Of a stretch of DNA of 64,000 bases, positions 26,378 to 35,199 are shown piece after piece. The stretch is from the NCBI RefSeq assembly GCF_020171365.1, contig NZ_JAIUZO010000002.1, positions 1,761,001-1,825,000 of the forward strand, in the 5' to 3' direction. The stretch is from Qipengyuania gaetbuli. GTDB taxonomy: Bacteria; Pseudomonadota; Alphaproteobacteria; Sphingomonadales; Sphingomonadaceae. The position numbers and the translations under genes were made by a program. The notes under the pieces were generated by a model. It had not been told where the DNA came from. It made no database searches and was given only the letters and a program-made list of their open reading frames with translations. Within the stretch, counting starts at the first letter, position 1. The number at the start of each line of letters is the position of its first letter.

Positions 26378-27079
26378 ATGGAAGACTTCATCCACCACCT
26401 GCTTTATGGGATTTATCCCTATATCGCGCTCGCCATACTCGCGATCGGCTCGATCATACGCTTCGACCGGGAGCCCTATACATGGCGTTCCGGTTCCAGC
26501 CAGCTGCTGCGTCGCAAGCAGCTCATGGTTGGATCGGTCCTGTTCCATGTCGGGGTGCTATTCATCTTTGTTGGCCACCTGGTTGGCCTGCTGACCCCGA
26601 TCGCGCTGTTCGATGCTCTGGGTATCAGCCACGGAGCCAAGCAGTTGCTGGCGATCGTCGCTGGCGGAATAGCCGGCGTCGCAGCGATCATTGGCGCCAC
26701 ATTGCTAATCCATCGTCGCTTCTTCGATCCCCGCGTCCGCGCTGCCTCGAATTTCAGCGACAACATGATCATCCTGATCCTTTGGGTGCAACTGGCACTG
26801 GGTCTAGCGACCATCCCTCTTTCCGCCGGTCATCTCGACGGGCATGAAATGGTCAAGTTCATGAATTGGGCGCAGGGCATCTTCACCTTCCAGGGCGATG
26901 CGGCGAGTTATATTGCGGATGTCCATATCATCTTCAAATTGCACCTGTTCCTGGGCCTGACAATCTTCGTGCTGTTTCCGTTCACCCGCTTGGTGCACAT
27001 GCTATCGGCTCCGGTACGTTATCTGTGGCGTGGCGGCTATCAAGTCGTGCGTTCGCGCAAGAGCCTGAGCCATGGCTGA
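26378..27079 (+). CDS. narI: Respiratory nitrate reductase gamma subunit (cytochrome b)
   Basis: 233-aa inner-membrane diheme cytochrome b that oxidises quinol and feeds NarH. Five membrane helices are visible. Candidate heme-ligand His residues lie in helix 2 (LFHVGVLFIFVGHLVG) and helix 5 (VHIIFKLHLFLG). It follows narJ by 3 nt and overlaps the PpiC gene by 8 nt. Confidence 0.95.
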   Translation: MEDFIHHLLYGIYPYIALAILAIGSIIRFDREPYTWRSGSSQLLRRKQLMVGSVLFHVGVLFIFVGHLVGLLTPIALFDALGISHGAKQLLAIVAGGIAGVAAIIGATLLIHRRFFDPRVRAASNFSDNMIILILWVQLALGLATIPLSAGHLDGHEMVKFMNWAQGIFTFQGDAASYIADVHIIFKLHLFLGLTIFVLFPFTRLVHMLSAPVRYLWRGGYQVVRSRKSLSHG

Positions 27080-27884
27080 CTTCTTGGAGCATCCCAAAGT
27101 GGTTGTCGGCGGGGTCGAGATTCCCGCTGCCGCTATCGCCGCCGAGGTACAGAACCATCCGGCCCCCGACGCAGAGGAAGCCTGGCAGGAAGCGGCGCGG
27201 GCGCTCGCTGTCCGCCAGCTCCTGCTGGCCGAAGCAGACAGGCAAGAGATCGTCGCCGGTGAGTGCACCGATGTCGAAGGCCGCAAACTGGTCGAGGACG
27301 ATGCCCGGATCGACGCTCTCCTGGTCGAGAATGTCATGGTGCCGAGCGCAACCATAGAGGAGGCAAGGCGTTTCTATGACAACCACACCGACCGCTTCTG
27401 CAGCGAGACCTTGATCGAGGCGGAGCATATCCTGTTTTCCGCCAGCCCGGAGGATGAGTTCAACTACAGCCTGGCAGTGGGCGATGCGCGGATGGCCATT
27501 CGCGAGCTCGAGAAAAACCCTGCCTGTTTCGCTGAGCTGGCCAAGGCCAAATCTGCCTGTCCGTCGAAAGAGCAAGGCGGCAATCTCGGCCAGGTCGGGA
27601 AGGGTCAGACGGTCGCGGAGTTCGAGCAGGCGCTGTTCGGGTTGGCAGAAGGCGAGCTGTGCCGCGATCCGGTAAAGTCACCCTATGGCGTGCATGTGAT
27701 CCGTGCCGGGCGCCGCGCCGAGGGCAGGCAATTGCCGTTCGAAGTGGTCGAGCAATCGATCCGCAACTATCTGGAGGAGGCAAGCTACCGCAAGGCCATG
27801 TCCCAGTATCTGTCGATCCTTGCCAGTGAAACCGAGATCGAAGGCGTCGATCTCGCTGCGGCAGAAGGTCCGCTGGTTCAGTGA
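27072..27884 (+). CDS. PpiC-type peptidyl-prolyl isomerase of the nar operon
   Basis: 270-aa parvulin-type isomerase. The rotamase core runs from about residue 118 (EAEHILFSASPEDE) through GGNLGQVGKGQTVAEFEQAL to SPYGVHVIRAGRR (about 215). The N-terminal helical part resembles NifM/SurA-type chaperone domains. No signal peptide is present, so it acts in the cytoplasm. PpiC genes follow narI in several proteobacteria and are thought to help nitrate reductase folding. Its stop overlaps the GTG start of moaA. Confidence 0.88.
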   Translation: MADFLEHPKVVVGGVEIPAAAIAAEVQNHPAPDAEEAWQEAARALAVRQLLLAEADRQEIVAGECTDVEGRKLVEDDARIDALLVENVMVPSATIEEARRFYDNHTDRFCSETLIEAEHILFSASPEDEFNYSLAVGDARMAIRELEKNPACFAELAKAKSACPSKEQGGNLGQVGKGQTVAEFEQALFGLAEGELCRDPVKSPYGVHVIRAGRRAEGRQLPFEVVEQSIRNYLEEASYRKAMSQYLSILASETEIEGVDLAAAEGPLVQ

Positions 27885-28909
27885 ACGATCATCGTATCCG
27901 AGATGTTCTGCCGTTGGCGTCAGGCGGCTCCACGCGGCTGAGCGATAGTATCGGGCGGCGCTTCGAATATCTGCGCCTTTCGCTGACCGAGGTCTGCAAC
28001 TTTCGCTGCACCTATTGCCTCCCGGAGGGATACAAGAAGCCGTGCAATTTGCCGAACGAACTGTCCGTTGAGGAAGTTCGCAGAGCTGTCACGGCCTTTG
28101 CACAGCTTGGCCTATGGAAAGTCCGCCTGACGGGCGGGGAACCAACCTTGCGGCGCGATTTCGAAGACGTCGTCCGTACGGTTTCGCAAGTGCCAGGGAT
28201 CCACAAAGTAGCGATGACCACAAACGGATACCGTCTCGCCCAGCGTGCAAAAGCATGGCGCGATTGCGGTGTGAGCGCGATCAATATCAGCGTGGATTCG
28301 CTCGATCCCGCCCGCTTCTCGGCCATCACCGGCCATGACCGGCTTGCCGAGGTGATGCGCGGGATTGATGCTGCCGAGGCTGCGGGGTTTGAGAGCATCA
28401 AGCTCAATGCGGTGCTTATGCGCGGAGTGAACGATGATGAGCTGGAGACGATGGTGGAATTCGTGGCCGCCCGCGATCTGTCGCTGCGTTTCATCGAGGT
28501 GATGCGAACGAACGACAACGCTTCCTTCTTTGACGAGCGCCATGTCGCGGGGCAGAGCGTCATCGACCGGCTGGAAGCTGTCGGGTGGCAGCGGCTGCCT
28601 CGCGAGGTCGGTGCAGGCCCGGCCGTAGAGTTCGGCCATCCGGAGGCGAAGGGCCGCATCGGTATCATAGCCCCCTATTCGAAGGACTTCTGCGCAAGCT
28701 GCAATCGCCTGCGATTGTCATCCGACGGTAAATTGCATCTCTGCCTGTTCGGGGATGGCGGTTTCGATCTACGACCGCTGCTGGCAGAGGATTCTGAAAC
28801 GGACCTGGCGGAGCGCATTCGGACGCTGGTTGGAGCCAAGGCGCCTGCGCATCGCCTGCACGAGGGGAATAGCGGCGCGACACCGCACCTGGCATCGATT
28901 GGAGGATAA
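27881..28909 (+). CDS. moaA: GTP 3',8-cyclase (molybdopterin step 1)
   Basis: 342-aa radical-SAM enzyme converting GTP to 3',8-cyclo-GTP. The N-terminal cluster motif is C-x3-C-x2-C (CNFRCTYC), the second [4Fe-4S] ligands are in FCASCNRLRLSSDGKLHLC, and the essential C-terminal GG is present (SIGG). It starts with GTG at 27881, overlapping the PpiC stop. It supplies precursor for the NarG cofactor. The partner moaC is not in this window. Confidence 0.95.
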   Translation: MNDHRIRDVLPLASGGSTRLSDSIGRRFEYLRLSLTEVCNFRCTYCLPEGYKKPCNLPNELSVEEVRRAVTAFAQLGLWKVRLTGGEPTLRRDFEDVVRTVSQVPGIHKVAMTTNGYRLAQRAKAWRDCGVSAINISVDSLDPARFSAITGHDRLAEVMRGIDAAEAAGFESIKLNAVLMRGVNDDELETMVEFVAARDLSLRFIEVMRTNDNASFFDERHVAGQSVIDRLEAVGWQRLPREVGAGPAVEFGHPEAKGRIGIIAPYSKDFCASCNRLRLSSDGKLHLCLFGDGGFDLRPLLAEDSETDLAERIRTLVGAKAPAHRLHEGNSGATPHLASIGG

Positions 28910-28912
28910 CGC

Positions 28913-29173
28913 ATGGCCGAACTGACGATCAGCGTCGAACTCTGCGGCCGACTGGCCGATCCATGCGGTCCGACTGTCGACATCCCGCTACCAGCAACGG
29001 GGCTCCACGTGCCTGACCTCCTGGCGAGTCTGGGCAGCACCTTTCCGCTCCTTCAGGATAGTCTGGCCAAAGGACGGATCCGGGCCTGCATCAACGAAAC
29101 CATCGTCCCCGACGAAACGGTCGTGAGGCCCGGCGATGTCGTGGCGATCTTTCCTCCGGTGTCCGGTGGATGA
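28913..29173 (+). CDS. moaD: Molybdopterin synthase sulfur carrier subunit
   Basis: 86-aa ubiquitin-fold sulfur carrier. It ends FPPVSGG, the di-Gly tail that is thiocarboxylated before sulfur transfer to precursor Z. It starts 3 nt after moaA and overlaps moaE by 4 nt, as expected for subunits of one heterotetramer. Confidence 0.93.
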   Translation: MAELTISVELCGRLADPCGPTVDIPLPATGLHVPDLLASLGSTFPLLQDSLAKGRIRACINETIVPDETVVRPGDVVAIFPPVSGG

Positions 29174-29670
29174 GTATGATGGTCGAATTGCATGAGCGGG
29201 AGTTCGATCCTGCCGCGCTGCTCGCTCAATTCTCAAGCGAACTCGACGACGAAGGCGCGGTCGTGAGCTTCACTGGCCGCGCGCGTTCGCGGGCAAAGGA
29301 TGGCGGCGAAGTCGATGCTCTCATTCTGGAGAAGTATCGCGGTGTGACATTGGCTTCGATGCGGGCCATTGCCGAAGAGGCTCATACGCATTTTCCAATC
29401 TCGAAAAGCCATGTTGTCCATCGAGTAGGGAGGATATTTCCACGCGAGCCGATCGTCTTTGTCGCCACGGCGTCTGCGCATCGGCGCGCCGCCTTCGAAG
29501 CTGCCGATTACATGATGGACCGGCTGAAGACCGAGGCCGTGTTCTGGAAACGCGAAGAGTATGAGAGTGGATCAAGCTGGATCGAACCGACCGATCAGGA
29601 CCATTTGGACAATGCACGCTGGGATAGGCGCGCAAGTGAGGATTTATGCCGGGAATCGATGAAAGTCTGA
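29170..29670 (+). CDS. moaE: Molybdopterin synthase catalytic subunit
   Basis: 166-aa large subunit of molybdopterin synthase. Family motifs: GAVVSFTGRAR near residue 35, the Arg-His site in VVHRVGRI, and ATASAHRRAAFEAADYMMDRLK with the catalytic Lys region ending VFWKREEY. The C-terminal tail is longer than usual. It overlaps moaB by 25 nt. Confidence 0.93.
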   Translation: MSMMVELHEREFDPAALLAQFSSELDDEGAVVSFTGRARSRAKDGGEVDALILEKYRGVTLASMRAIAEEAHTHFPISKSHVVHRVGRIFPREPIVFVATASAHRRAAFEAADYMMDRLKTEAVFWKREEYESGSSWIEPTDQDHLDNARWDRRASEDLCRESMKV

Positions 29671-30182
29671 CCTTCTATCCTTTAGGTATCGCGGTTCTCA
29701 CGATCTCCGACACTCGCACACTTGAGACCGACACGTCAGGTGGCTTGCTCGCCGAACGCCTGCAATCGGCGGGGCATGAGCTCATTGCGCGCGATATCGT
29801 GAAGGATGAGATCGAAGATATTCGCGCTTGCCTGCTCGAGTGGCTCGCCAATCCCGAAATCGAGATCATCTTGACCACCGGCGGGACTGGGTTTTCGCCG
29901 CGCGATCATACGCCGGAAGCTGTCAAGCCACTCCTCAAACGCAAAATGGATGGCTTCTCGGTGGCCTTTCACCAGAAGAGCATGCAAAGCGTTGGCGTTG
30001 CAACCATGCAGTCGCGCGCGTTTGCAGGACAGGCGGGGGATGCTTTCATCTTTTGCGTGCCCGGTTCAACCGGAGCCTGCCGGGATGCCTGGGACGGCTT
30101 GCTTGAATTGGAATTCGATAGCCGTCACAAGCCATGCTCGATCGCGGGCGCGTTGCCGCGACTGCGGGATGTCTGCGCTTGA
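29646..30182 (+). CDS. moaB: Molybdopterin adenylyltransferase, MoaB/Mog type
   Basis: 178-aa enzyme that adenylates molybdopterin before metal insertion. Motifs: LTISDTRTLETDTSGG near the N-terminus and the nucleotide-binding TTGGTGFSPRDHTPEA in the middle, both typical of MoaB/Mog. The overlap with both neighbours shows tight coupling of the cofactor genes. Confidence 0.9.
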   Translation: MPGIDESLTFYPLGIAVLTISDTRTLETDTSGGLLAERLQSAGHELIARDIVKDEIEDIRACLLEWLANPEIEIILTTGGTGFSPRDHTPEAVKPLLKRKMDGFSVAFHQKSMQSVGVATMQSRAFAGQAGDAFIFCVPGSTGACRDAWDGLLELEFDSRHKPCSIAGALPRLRDVCA

Positions 30183-31363
30183 TTACGGTTGATGAGGCGC
30201 TTGCTCGGCTTGAAGCTGAAGTCAGACCTCTGGCGATAGAGGAGGTCGCACTTGCCTGCGCAACCGGGCGCGTACTCGCCGAGCCGGTAACAGCTCGCAG
30301 TGCCGCGCCGCGCATGGCAGTTGCGGCAATGGATGGATATGCGGTTCTGGACGCCTCCACATCTCCAGACGAGCCGATCAGGGTGGTGGGCGAAAGCCGC
30401 GCGGGATTGAGCTTCTCGGGAGAGGTTGGGCCGGGTGAGGCCGCGCGCATTTTCACTGGCGCTCCAATGCCAAAAGGCACTGACCGCTGCATCATGCAAG
30501 AATATGCTGAGCGCGAGGGCGGGATCGTGCGCTTTGCTGAGGGCTATGGCCCCGGTTGGCACGTTCGCAGCGCTGGCAGTGACTTTGCGGCGGGTGACGT
30601 CCTGCTGGAGGCGGGAACACGTTTGTCACCTCGTGCAATGATCGCAGCGGCCGCTGCAGACCAGGCGACGGTGCAGGTTCATGCACAGCCAAAGGTCGCT
30701 ATCATAGGCACCGGAGACGAACTGGCGCTTCCCGGGCTGGCCCATCTTCGTGCCGACGCCATTCCTGAAAGCGTGACGCTTGGCATTGCGGCCATGGCTG
30801 AGCAGGCTGGGGCAAGGATTGTCGATCGGGTGGTCGGTGAGGACGCCTTGCCCGCTCTTGAGCGACTTGCCGGTAAGGTGCTGGACCTTGCCGATGTCGT
30901 GATTGTGACCGGCGGCGCTTCGGTTGGTGAGCGCGATTTTGCCAAGCCCATGTTTGCGCCGCACGGGCTCGAATTGCTGTTCGCCAAAGTCGCGATGAAA
31001 CCGGGGAAGCCTGTGTGGCTGGGAAGGGCAAAGGGCAAGTGGGTGCTCGGGCTTCCCGGTAATCCGACATCCGCCATGGTCACGGCGCGGTTGTTCCTGG
31101 TGCCGCTGCTTGCGAAGCTGCAAGGCCAGGCAATCGGCAAGGTCTTGCACTGGCGGGAGTTGCCGCTTGAAGGGACGATACCCGAAACGGGCAGCCGTGA
31201 GACCTTCGTTCGCGCCTCTTGGGGTGAGCGCGGATTGCACCCACTCAGCAATCAGGAAAGCGGCGCCCAGGCCGCGCTCGCTCAAGCGGATTGGCTTATA
31301 CGCTGCACGCCCGGAGGTTCAGCCCGCGCATCGGGTGATATGGTAGTGGCGACCGAGTTCTAG
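30134..31363 (+). CDS. moeA: Molybdopterin molybdenumtransferase
   Basis: 409-aa enzyme inserting molybdate into adenylated molybdopterin. Visible features: RMAVAAMDGYAVLD, the domain II ring, GTGDEL, ITGGASVGERDF-like VTGGASVGERDF, and KPGKPVWLGRAKGKWVLGLPGNPTS read as MKPGKPVWLG and GLPGNPTSAMV. The ATG at 30134 gives a 49-nt overlap with moaB. A TTG at 30179, one codon before the conserved LITVDEAL start, would give the more usual 4-nt overlap, so the true N-terminus may be 15 residues shorter. Confidence 0.92.
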   Translation: MLDRGRVAATAGCLRLITVDEALARLEAEVRPLAIEEVALACATGRVLAEPVTARSAAPRMAVAAMDGYAVLDASTSPDEPIRVVGESRAGLSFSGEVGPGEAARIFTGAPMPKGTDRCIMQEYAEREGGIVRFAEGYGPGWHVRSAGSDFAAGDVLLEAGTRLSPRAMIAAAAADQATVQVHAQPKVAIIGTGDELALPGLAHLRADAIPESVTLGIAAMAEQAGARIVDRVVGEDALPALERLAGKVLDLADVVIVTGGASVGERDFAKPMFAPHGLELLFAKVAMKPGKPVWLGRAKGKWVLGLPGNPTSAMVTARLFLVPLLAKLQGQAIGKVLHWRELPLEGTIPETGSRETFVRASWGERGLHPLSNQESGAQAALAQADWLIRCTPGGSARASGDMVVATEF

Positions 31364-31393
31364 CCTTAGTTTGATGCCACTGGGAGCATAGCA

Positions 31394-32599
31394 ATGGTGA
31401 CATTAAGGACTATGGAGCGGCATCGCGCATGGCAGGGTCCAGCTGTGCTGAGCTTTGGCTTCCGCCCATTCTTTCTGCTGGGAGCGATATGGGCCGCGGC
31501 GGCGATGATCCTCTGGATTGCTATGCTCTCCGGGCGACTTGCGCTGCCCACGGTGTTCGATCCGGTGAGCTGGCACGCCCATGAATTCCTGTTTGGCTAT
31601 TTGGGCGCGATTATTGCCGGGTTCCTGTTGACGGCGGTTCCCAATTGGACCGGGCGATTACCAGTCACCGGATGGGCGCTGGGCGGACTTGTGGTGCTGT
31701 GGATTGGGGGCCGCTTGGCAGTTTCCGTTTCGCATTATCTCGATCCGATCGCGGTCGCCTCTGCCGATCTTGCCATGCTCCTCGTATTAGCTGGGCTCCT
31801 AGGCCGGGAGATTGTCGTCGGGAAAAACTGGCGCAACCTGCCGGTGGTGGCATTGCTCGTCGTGTTCTGTCTTGCGAATGGACTGTTCCACTGGGAATTT
31901 GCGAAAGGGACCTTTGCTGCGCAGGGCTACGGGCTGCGTCTTGGACTAGGCGCCGCGGTGTTGATGATCTCTCTTATCGGGGGCCGCATCGTTCCCTCTT
32001 TCACGCGCAACTGGCTGGTGAAACAAGGGGAGGAACGATTGCCCGTCCCGCCGATGCAGGTCTTCGACAAGATCGCACTGGCTGGCTTGCTGGCTGCCGT
32101 CTTGTGTTGGCTGGTCAAACCGGATGCACTAGTCACAGCCGTGTTTCTCGCGATTGCCGGTGTGCTCCACCTTGTTAGGCTTATGCGCTGGGCCGGGGAT
32201 CGGACAGGAGCGGAGCCGCTCGTCTTTGTCTTGCACGCCGGCTACTTCTTCATACCGCTCGGCGCATTGGCTGGCGCAGCCGAAACTTTTGGCTATGGTT
32301 TCGTAGGAGCGGGGACGGCGCAACACCTCTGGATGGCAGGCGGGATCGGCCTCATGACCCTAGCCGTCATGACCCGCGCAACGCTTGGTCATACCGGGCG
32401 GGAGCTGACTGCAGGGGGAAGGACAAGTGCTATTTACGTCGCGGTTGTTTTGGCAGTAGCGGCCAGGCTCGCCGCGGGGGTCTGGCCCGGTCATGCGCTG
32501 CTGCTTCACGGCGTTTCGGGAGCGGCATGGATTGCGGCCTTTGGCGGGTTTGCGGTGGTTTACGGCCCCCTGCTGTTGCGACCGCGCAAAACGGGTTGA
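31394..32599 (+). CDS. nnrS: NnrS family heme-copper membrane protein
   Basis: 401-aa polytopic protein, about 12 helices. NnrS hallmarks are present: GFRPFFLLGAIWA at the N-terminus, SWHAHEFLFGYLGAIIAGF, LTAVPNWTGR, GGRIVPSFTRNW and MTRATLGHTGR. NnrS proteins ease nitric-oxide or metal-nitrosyl stress during nitrate respiration or denitrification. It lies 30 nt after moeA in the same direction and probably belongs to the same transcript. No nitrite or NO reductase is in the window, so NO would come from side reactions or other genes. Confidence 0.93.
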   Translation: MVTLRTMERHRAWQGPAVLSFGFRPFFLLGAIWAAAAMILWIAMLSGRLALPTVFDPVSWHAHEFLFGYLGAIIAGFLLTAVPNWTGRLPVTGWALGGLVVLWIGGRLAVSVSHYLDPIAVASADLAMLLVLAGLLGREIVVGKNWRNLPVVALLVVFCLANGLFHWEFAKGTFAAQGYGLRLGLGAAVLMISLIGGRIVPSFTRNWLVKQGEERLPVPPMQVFDKIALAGLLAAVLCWLVKPDALVTAVFLAIAGVLHLVRLMRWAGDRTGAEPLVFVLHAGYFFIPLGALAGAAETFGYGFVGAGTAQHLWMAGGIGLMTLAVMTRATLGHTGRELTAGGRTSAIYVAVVLAVAARLAAGVWPGHALLLHGVSGAAWIAAFGGFAVVYGPLLLRPRKTG

Positions 32600-32642
32600 G
32601 CGATCGCAGGGCCGACAGGAAGCACGCGCTCCTTCCCGGATA

Positions 32643-33224
32643 TCATGACTGCCGGAGCCTGCTCTCAACTCGTGCGAGCATTTCAAGGTCGTTGATATTG
32701 GTGAAGGGATCGATGCCTTGGTCCGTTGGCCAATCGAAGTGTTTCACTCCGATGCTTTCCGCGAATCGCCAGATCGAACGCCCTCCCGCCGCAATGAAGG
32801 CATCCAGTGCGGCGCGCTCGATCCGCCACAAAGCAGCCATCGGATGATCGCGCCCTTTGCTCACTGACATGGCGCAGGATTGCGAGCCAATTCCCCGCGC
32901 AAGTCGTTCCACGAGATCGGATGGCAGGAACGGCAAATCGCATCCGATCAGGACGACTTGGTCACGATTATGCTCTTCAGCGAAACCGAAGGCACTCTTC
33001 AAGGCGCTGATCGGTCCAAGGCCCGCCGCTGCATCTACCAGTATCGGAATCGAGGTGAGATCAAGCTGATCGGAATCGCGAACAGCAACAGCGATCAGAT
33101 CAGAATGTTTGCTTGCCCAATGCAAGGCATGGTCAAGAAGAGATTTCCCGGCGAGCTTTTGAGCCGGTTTGCTGCCGCCCATGCGGCGACCTTCGCCACC
33201 GGCGGCGATCACTATCGCGGGCAT
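32643..33224 (-). CDS. mobA: Molybdenum cofactor guanylyltransferase
   Basis: 193-aa enzyme that attaches GMP to Mo-molybdopterin to make the MGD form needed by NarG. N-terminal nucleotide-binding motif AIVIAAGGEGRRMGGSKP, then LIGCDLPFLP with the metal-binding Asp, and NINDLEML near the C-terminus. The ATG at 33224, 8 nt after the pdxH-like stop, is chosen; a TTG at 33260 is also in frame but would add residues before the usual start. Convergent with nnrS. Confidence 0.9.
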   Translation of the reverse strand: MPAIVIAAGGEGRRMGGSKPAQKLAGKSLLDHALHWASKHSDLIAVAVRDSDQLDLTSIPILVDAAAGLGPISALKSAFGFAEEHNRDQVVLIGCDLPFLPSDLVERLARGIGSQSCAMSVSKGRDHPMAALWRIERAALDAFIAAGGRSIWRFAESIGVKHFDWPTDQGIDPFTNINDLEMLARVESRLRQS

Positions 33225-33232
33225 TGTGTCAG

Positions 33233-33826
33233 TCACGGGTAAAGCAGGTAGCGCTCCCAACGATCATTGTCTTGCTTTTCGAACAACACTCGCTTGTGCA
33301 ATCGGTATTCCCCTTCGGACCAGAATTCAAAGCGACGCGGTTCGATCCGGAACCCTGACCAGAACGGTGGACGCCCGGGGTCCTTCAGGGCGAAGGAAGA
33401 TGTGTATCGAGCGATACGAGCCAAAAGTTTCCCGCGGCTCTCAAGCGGGCTTGACTGCTTCGACGCCCATGCCCCGATCCTGCTGGCGAGCGGTCTTGAG
33501 GCGAAGTAGATGTCGGCTTCCTCATCGCTAACTGGCTGGACTGATCCCTCGATCCTGACCTGAAGGCTCAGTGGAGCCCAATAGAAACACAGGGCGGCAT
33601 GGGGATTGGCTGTCAGTTCACTCGCCTTGCGACTGCCGAGATTGGTGTAAATCACAAAGCCCGATGCGTCGTGCCCTTTGAGCAGGACCATGCGGTTCGA
33701 TGGCATGCCATCCTTGCTTGCCGTTGCGAGATTGGCCGCACTCGCATCGGCAATTTCAGGATGCCGGGACGCTTTTGCATACCACGATCCGAAGAGTGCA
33801 TGCGGATCGTCGGATAGTCCGTTCAT
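33233..33826 (-). CDS. pdxH: Pyridoxamine 5'-phosphate oxidase-like flavoprotein
   Basis: 197 aa matching PdxH layout: [17 protein letters not shown] (FMN), [32 protein letters not shown] and a C-terminal [11 protein letters not shown] region ending LLYP. PdxH oxidises pyridoxine or pyridoxamine phosphate to pyridoxal phosphate. In canonical PdxH the terminal motif reads RLHDR; here it is RLHKR, so substrate use may differ. It overlaps the acyl-CoA dehydrogenase by 4 nt. It is probably a second copy to a chromosomal pdxH, which is inference. Confidence 0.82.
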   Translation of the reverse strand: MNGLSDDPHALFGSWYAKASRHPEIADASAANLATASKDGMPSNRMVLLKGHDASGFVIYTNLGSRKASELTANPHAALCFYWAPLSLQVRIEGSVQPVSDEEADIYFASRPLASRIGAWASKQSSPLESRGKLLARIARYTSSFALKDPGRPPFWSGFRIEPRRFEFWSEGEYRLHKRVLFEKQDNDRWERYLLYP

Positions 33827-35085
33827 GAGCCTCTGCGATCTCGCCAGTCGGTCATGCGGTCCCTGAATTTCCCGAATTCCATTCGAGCAATAGATCGCAA
33901 GTGGACTTCATCGGGACCATCGGCAATCCGCAATGCGCGCATACCGGCATAGACTTCGGCCAAGCCGAAATCGTCAGAGAGACCGCCCGCCCCATGAGCT
34001 TGCATTGCGTGATCGAGAACGCGCAATGCCGTCCTCGGCGCAGCGACCTTGATCAGGGCGATCTCAAGCTTGGCCGCCTTGTTACCGGCCTTGTCCATCA
34101 TGTCGGCGGCCTTGAGGCAGAGAAGTCTGGTCATCTCGATATCAAGCCGCGCTTCACCCAGGCGTTGTTCCCATACCGACTGTTCGGACAGGTGCTTGCC
34201 GAAGGCGACCCGCGATTGAAGCCTCTCGGCCATCTTCTCGATAGCGCGCTCGGCGGCACCGATTGCGCGCATGCAATGATGAATGCGGCCGGGACCGAGC
34301 CTGCCTTGCGCGATCTCGAAGCCGCGACCCTCACCAAGGATGATATTGCTGGCAGGAACCCGGACATCGCGCAGCACCACTTCGCCATGTCCATGGGGAG
34401 CTCCGTCGTATCCGAAGACGGGCAGCATGCGCACGATCTCGATGCCGGGCGTGTCGAGCGGCACGAGGATCTGTGATTGCTGCTGGTGCGCGTTCGCGTC
34501 TGGGTCGGTCTTGCCCATGACAATCGCTAGCTTGCAGCGCGTATCGCCCACTCCGGACGACCACCATTTGCGCCCATTGATAACGTATTCATCACCCTCG
34601 CGGCGGATCGATGTCTCGATGTTGGTCGCATCGGAGGACGCAACATCGGGTTCGGTCATCAGGAAGGCAGAACGAATTTCTCCATCAAGCAGCGGTCGCA
34701 ACCATTGCGCCTTTTGCTCCGGCGTTCCGTAGCGGTGAAGCACCTCCATATTGCCGGTATCAGGTGCCGAACAGTTGAACGTTTCCGAAGCAAAGCCGAC
34801 CCGCCCCATTTCTTCTGCACACAACGCGTAGTCCAGATTGGAGAGCCCTGCTCCGCGATACGCCTCCTCATCATGCTCGGAAGGCGGCAGGAAGAGGTTC
34901 CAGAGCCCCTCGGAATAGGCGCGCGCCTTCAGTTCATCGATGATAGGTGGCACTTGCCAACGCTCGTCTCCGCATTCGCCCAGCTGGGATCGGTATACCT
35001 CTTCTGCACGATAGACATGCGCGTCCATGAAACTTCGCACGCGATCTCGCCAAAGGGTCTGATTATCGGAAAGGCTGAAATCCAT
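33823..35085 (-). CDS. Acyl-CoA dehydrogenase, ACAD10/11-like
   Basis: 420-aa flavin-dependent dehydrogenase. The flavin/substrate loop [16 protein letters not shown] is followed by [11 protein letters not shown], the W-W form typical of the long-chain ACAD10/11-like group. The C-terminal helices contain [13 protein letters not shown], where the group's catalytic acid region sits. First gene of a three-gene minus-strand unit with the pdxH-like gene and mobA, starting 66 nt from the FNR-type box at 35151. Why a beta-oxidation enzyme travels with nitrate respiration is unknown; use of acyl substrates under anoxia is a guess. Confidence 0.9.
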   Translation of the reverse strand: MDFSLSDNQTLWRDRVRSFMDAHVYRAEEVYRSQLGECGDERWQVPPIIDELKARAYSEGLWNLFLPPSEHDEEAYRGAGLSNLDYALCAEEMGRVGFASETFNCSAPDTGNMEVLHRYGTPEQKAQWLRPLLDGEIRSAFLMTEPDVASSDATNIETSIRREGDEYVINGRKWWSSGVGDTRCKLAIVMGKTDPDANAHQQQSQILVPLDTPGIEIVRMLPVFGYDGAPHGHGEVVLRDVRVPASNIILGEGRGFEIAQGRLGPGRIHHCMRAIGAAERAIEKMAERLQSRVAFGKHLSEQSVWEQRLGEARLDIEMTRLLCLKAADMMDKAGNKAAKLEIALIKVAAPRTALRVLDHAMQAHGAGGLSDDFGLAEVYAGMRALRIADGPDEVHLRSIARMEFGKFRDRMTDWRDRRGS

Positions 35086-35150
35086 TGATCGGGTGCTCTG
35101 CGGAAGTGATTTTCGGAAGCACAGCGATACACTCAGATGGTCGATTTGAA

Positions 35151-35164
35151 TTGATCTTGGTCAA
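35151..35164. promoter_or_regulatory. FNR/Dnr-type box TTGAT-CTTG-GTCAA
   Basis: Same variant form as the narK box. It lies between the divergent acyl-CoA dehydrogenase (start 35085) and the bicupin (start 35200), so both could be switched on together with the nar genes. Centre-to-ATG distances are about 72 and 42 nt. Confidence 0.7.
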
Positions 35165-35199
35165 GGATCGATGGTCGAGTTTGCTTTCTAGTGATCGCT

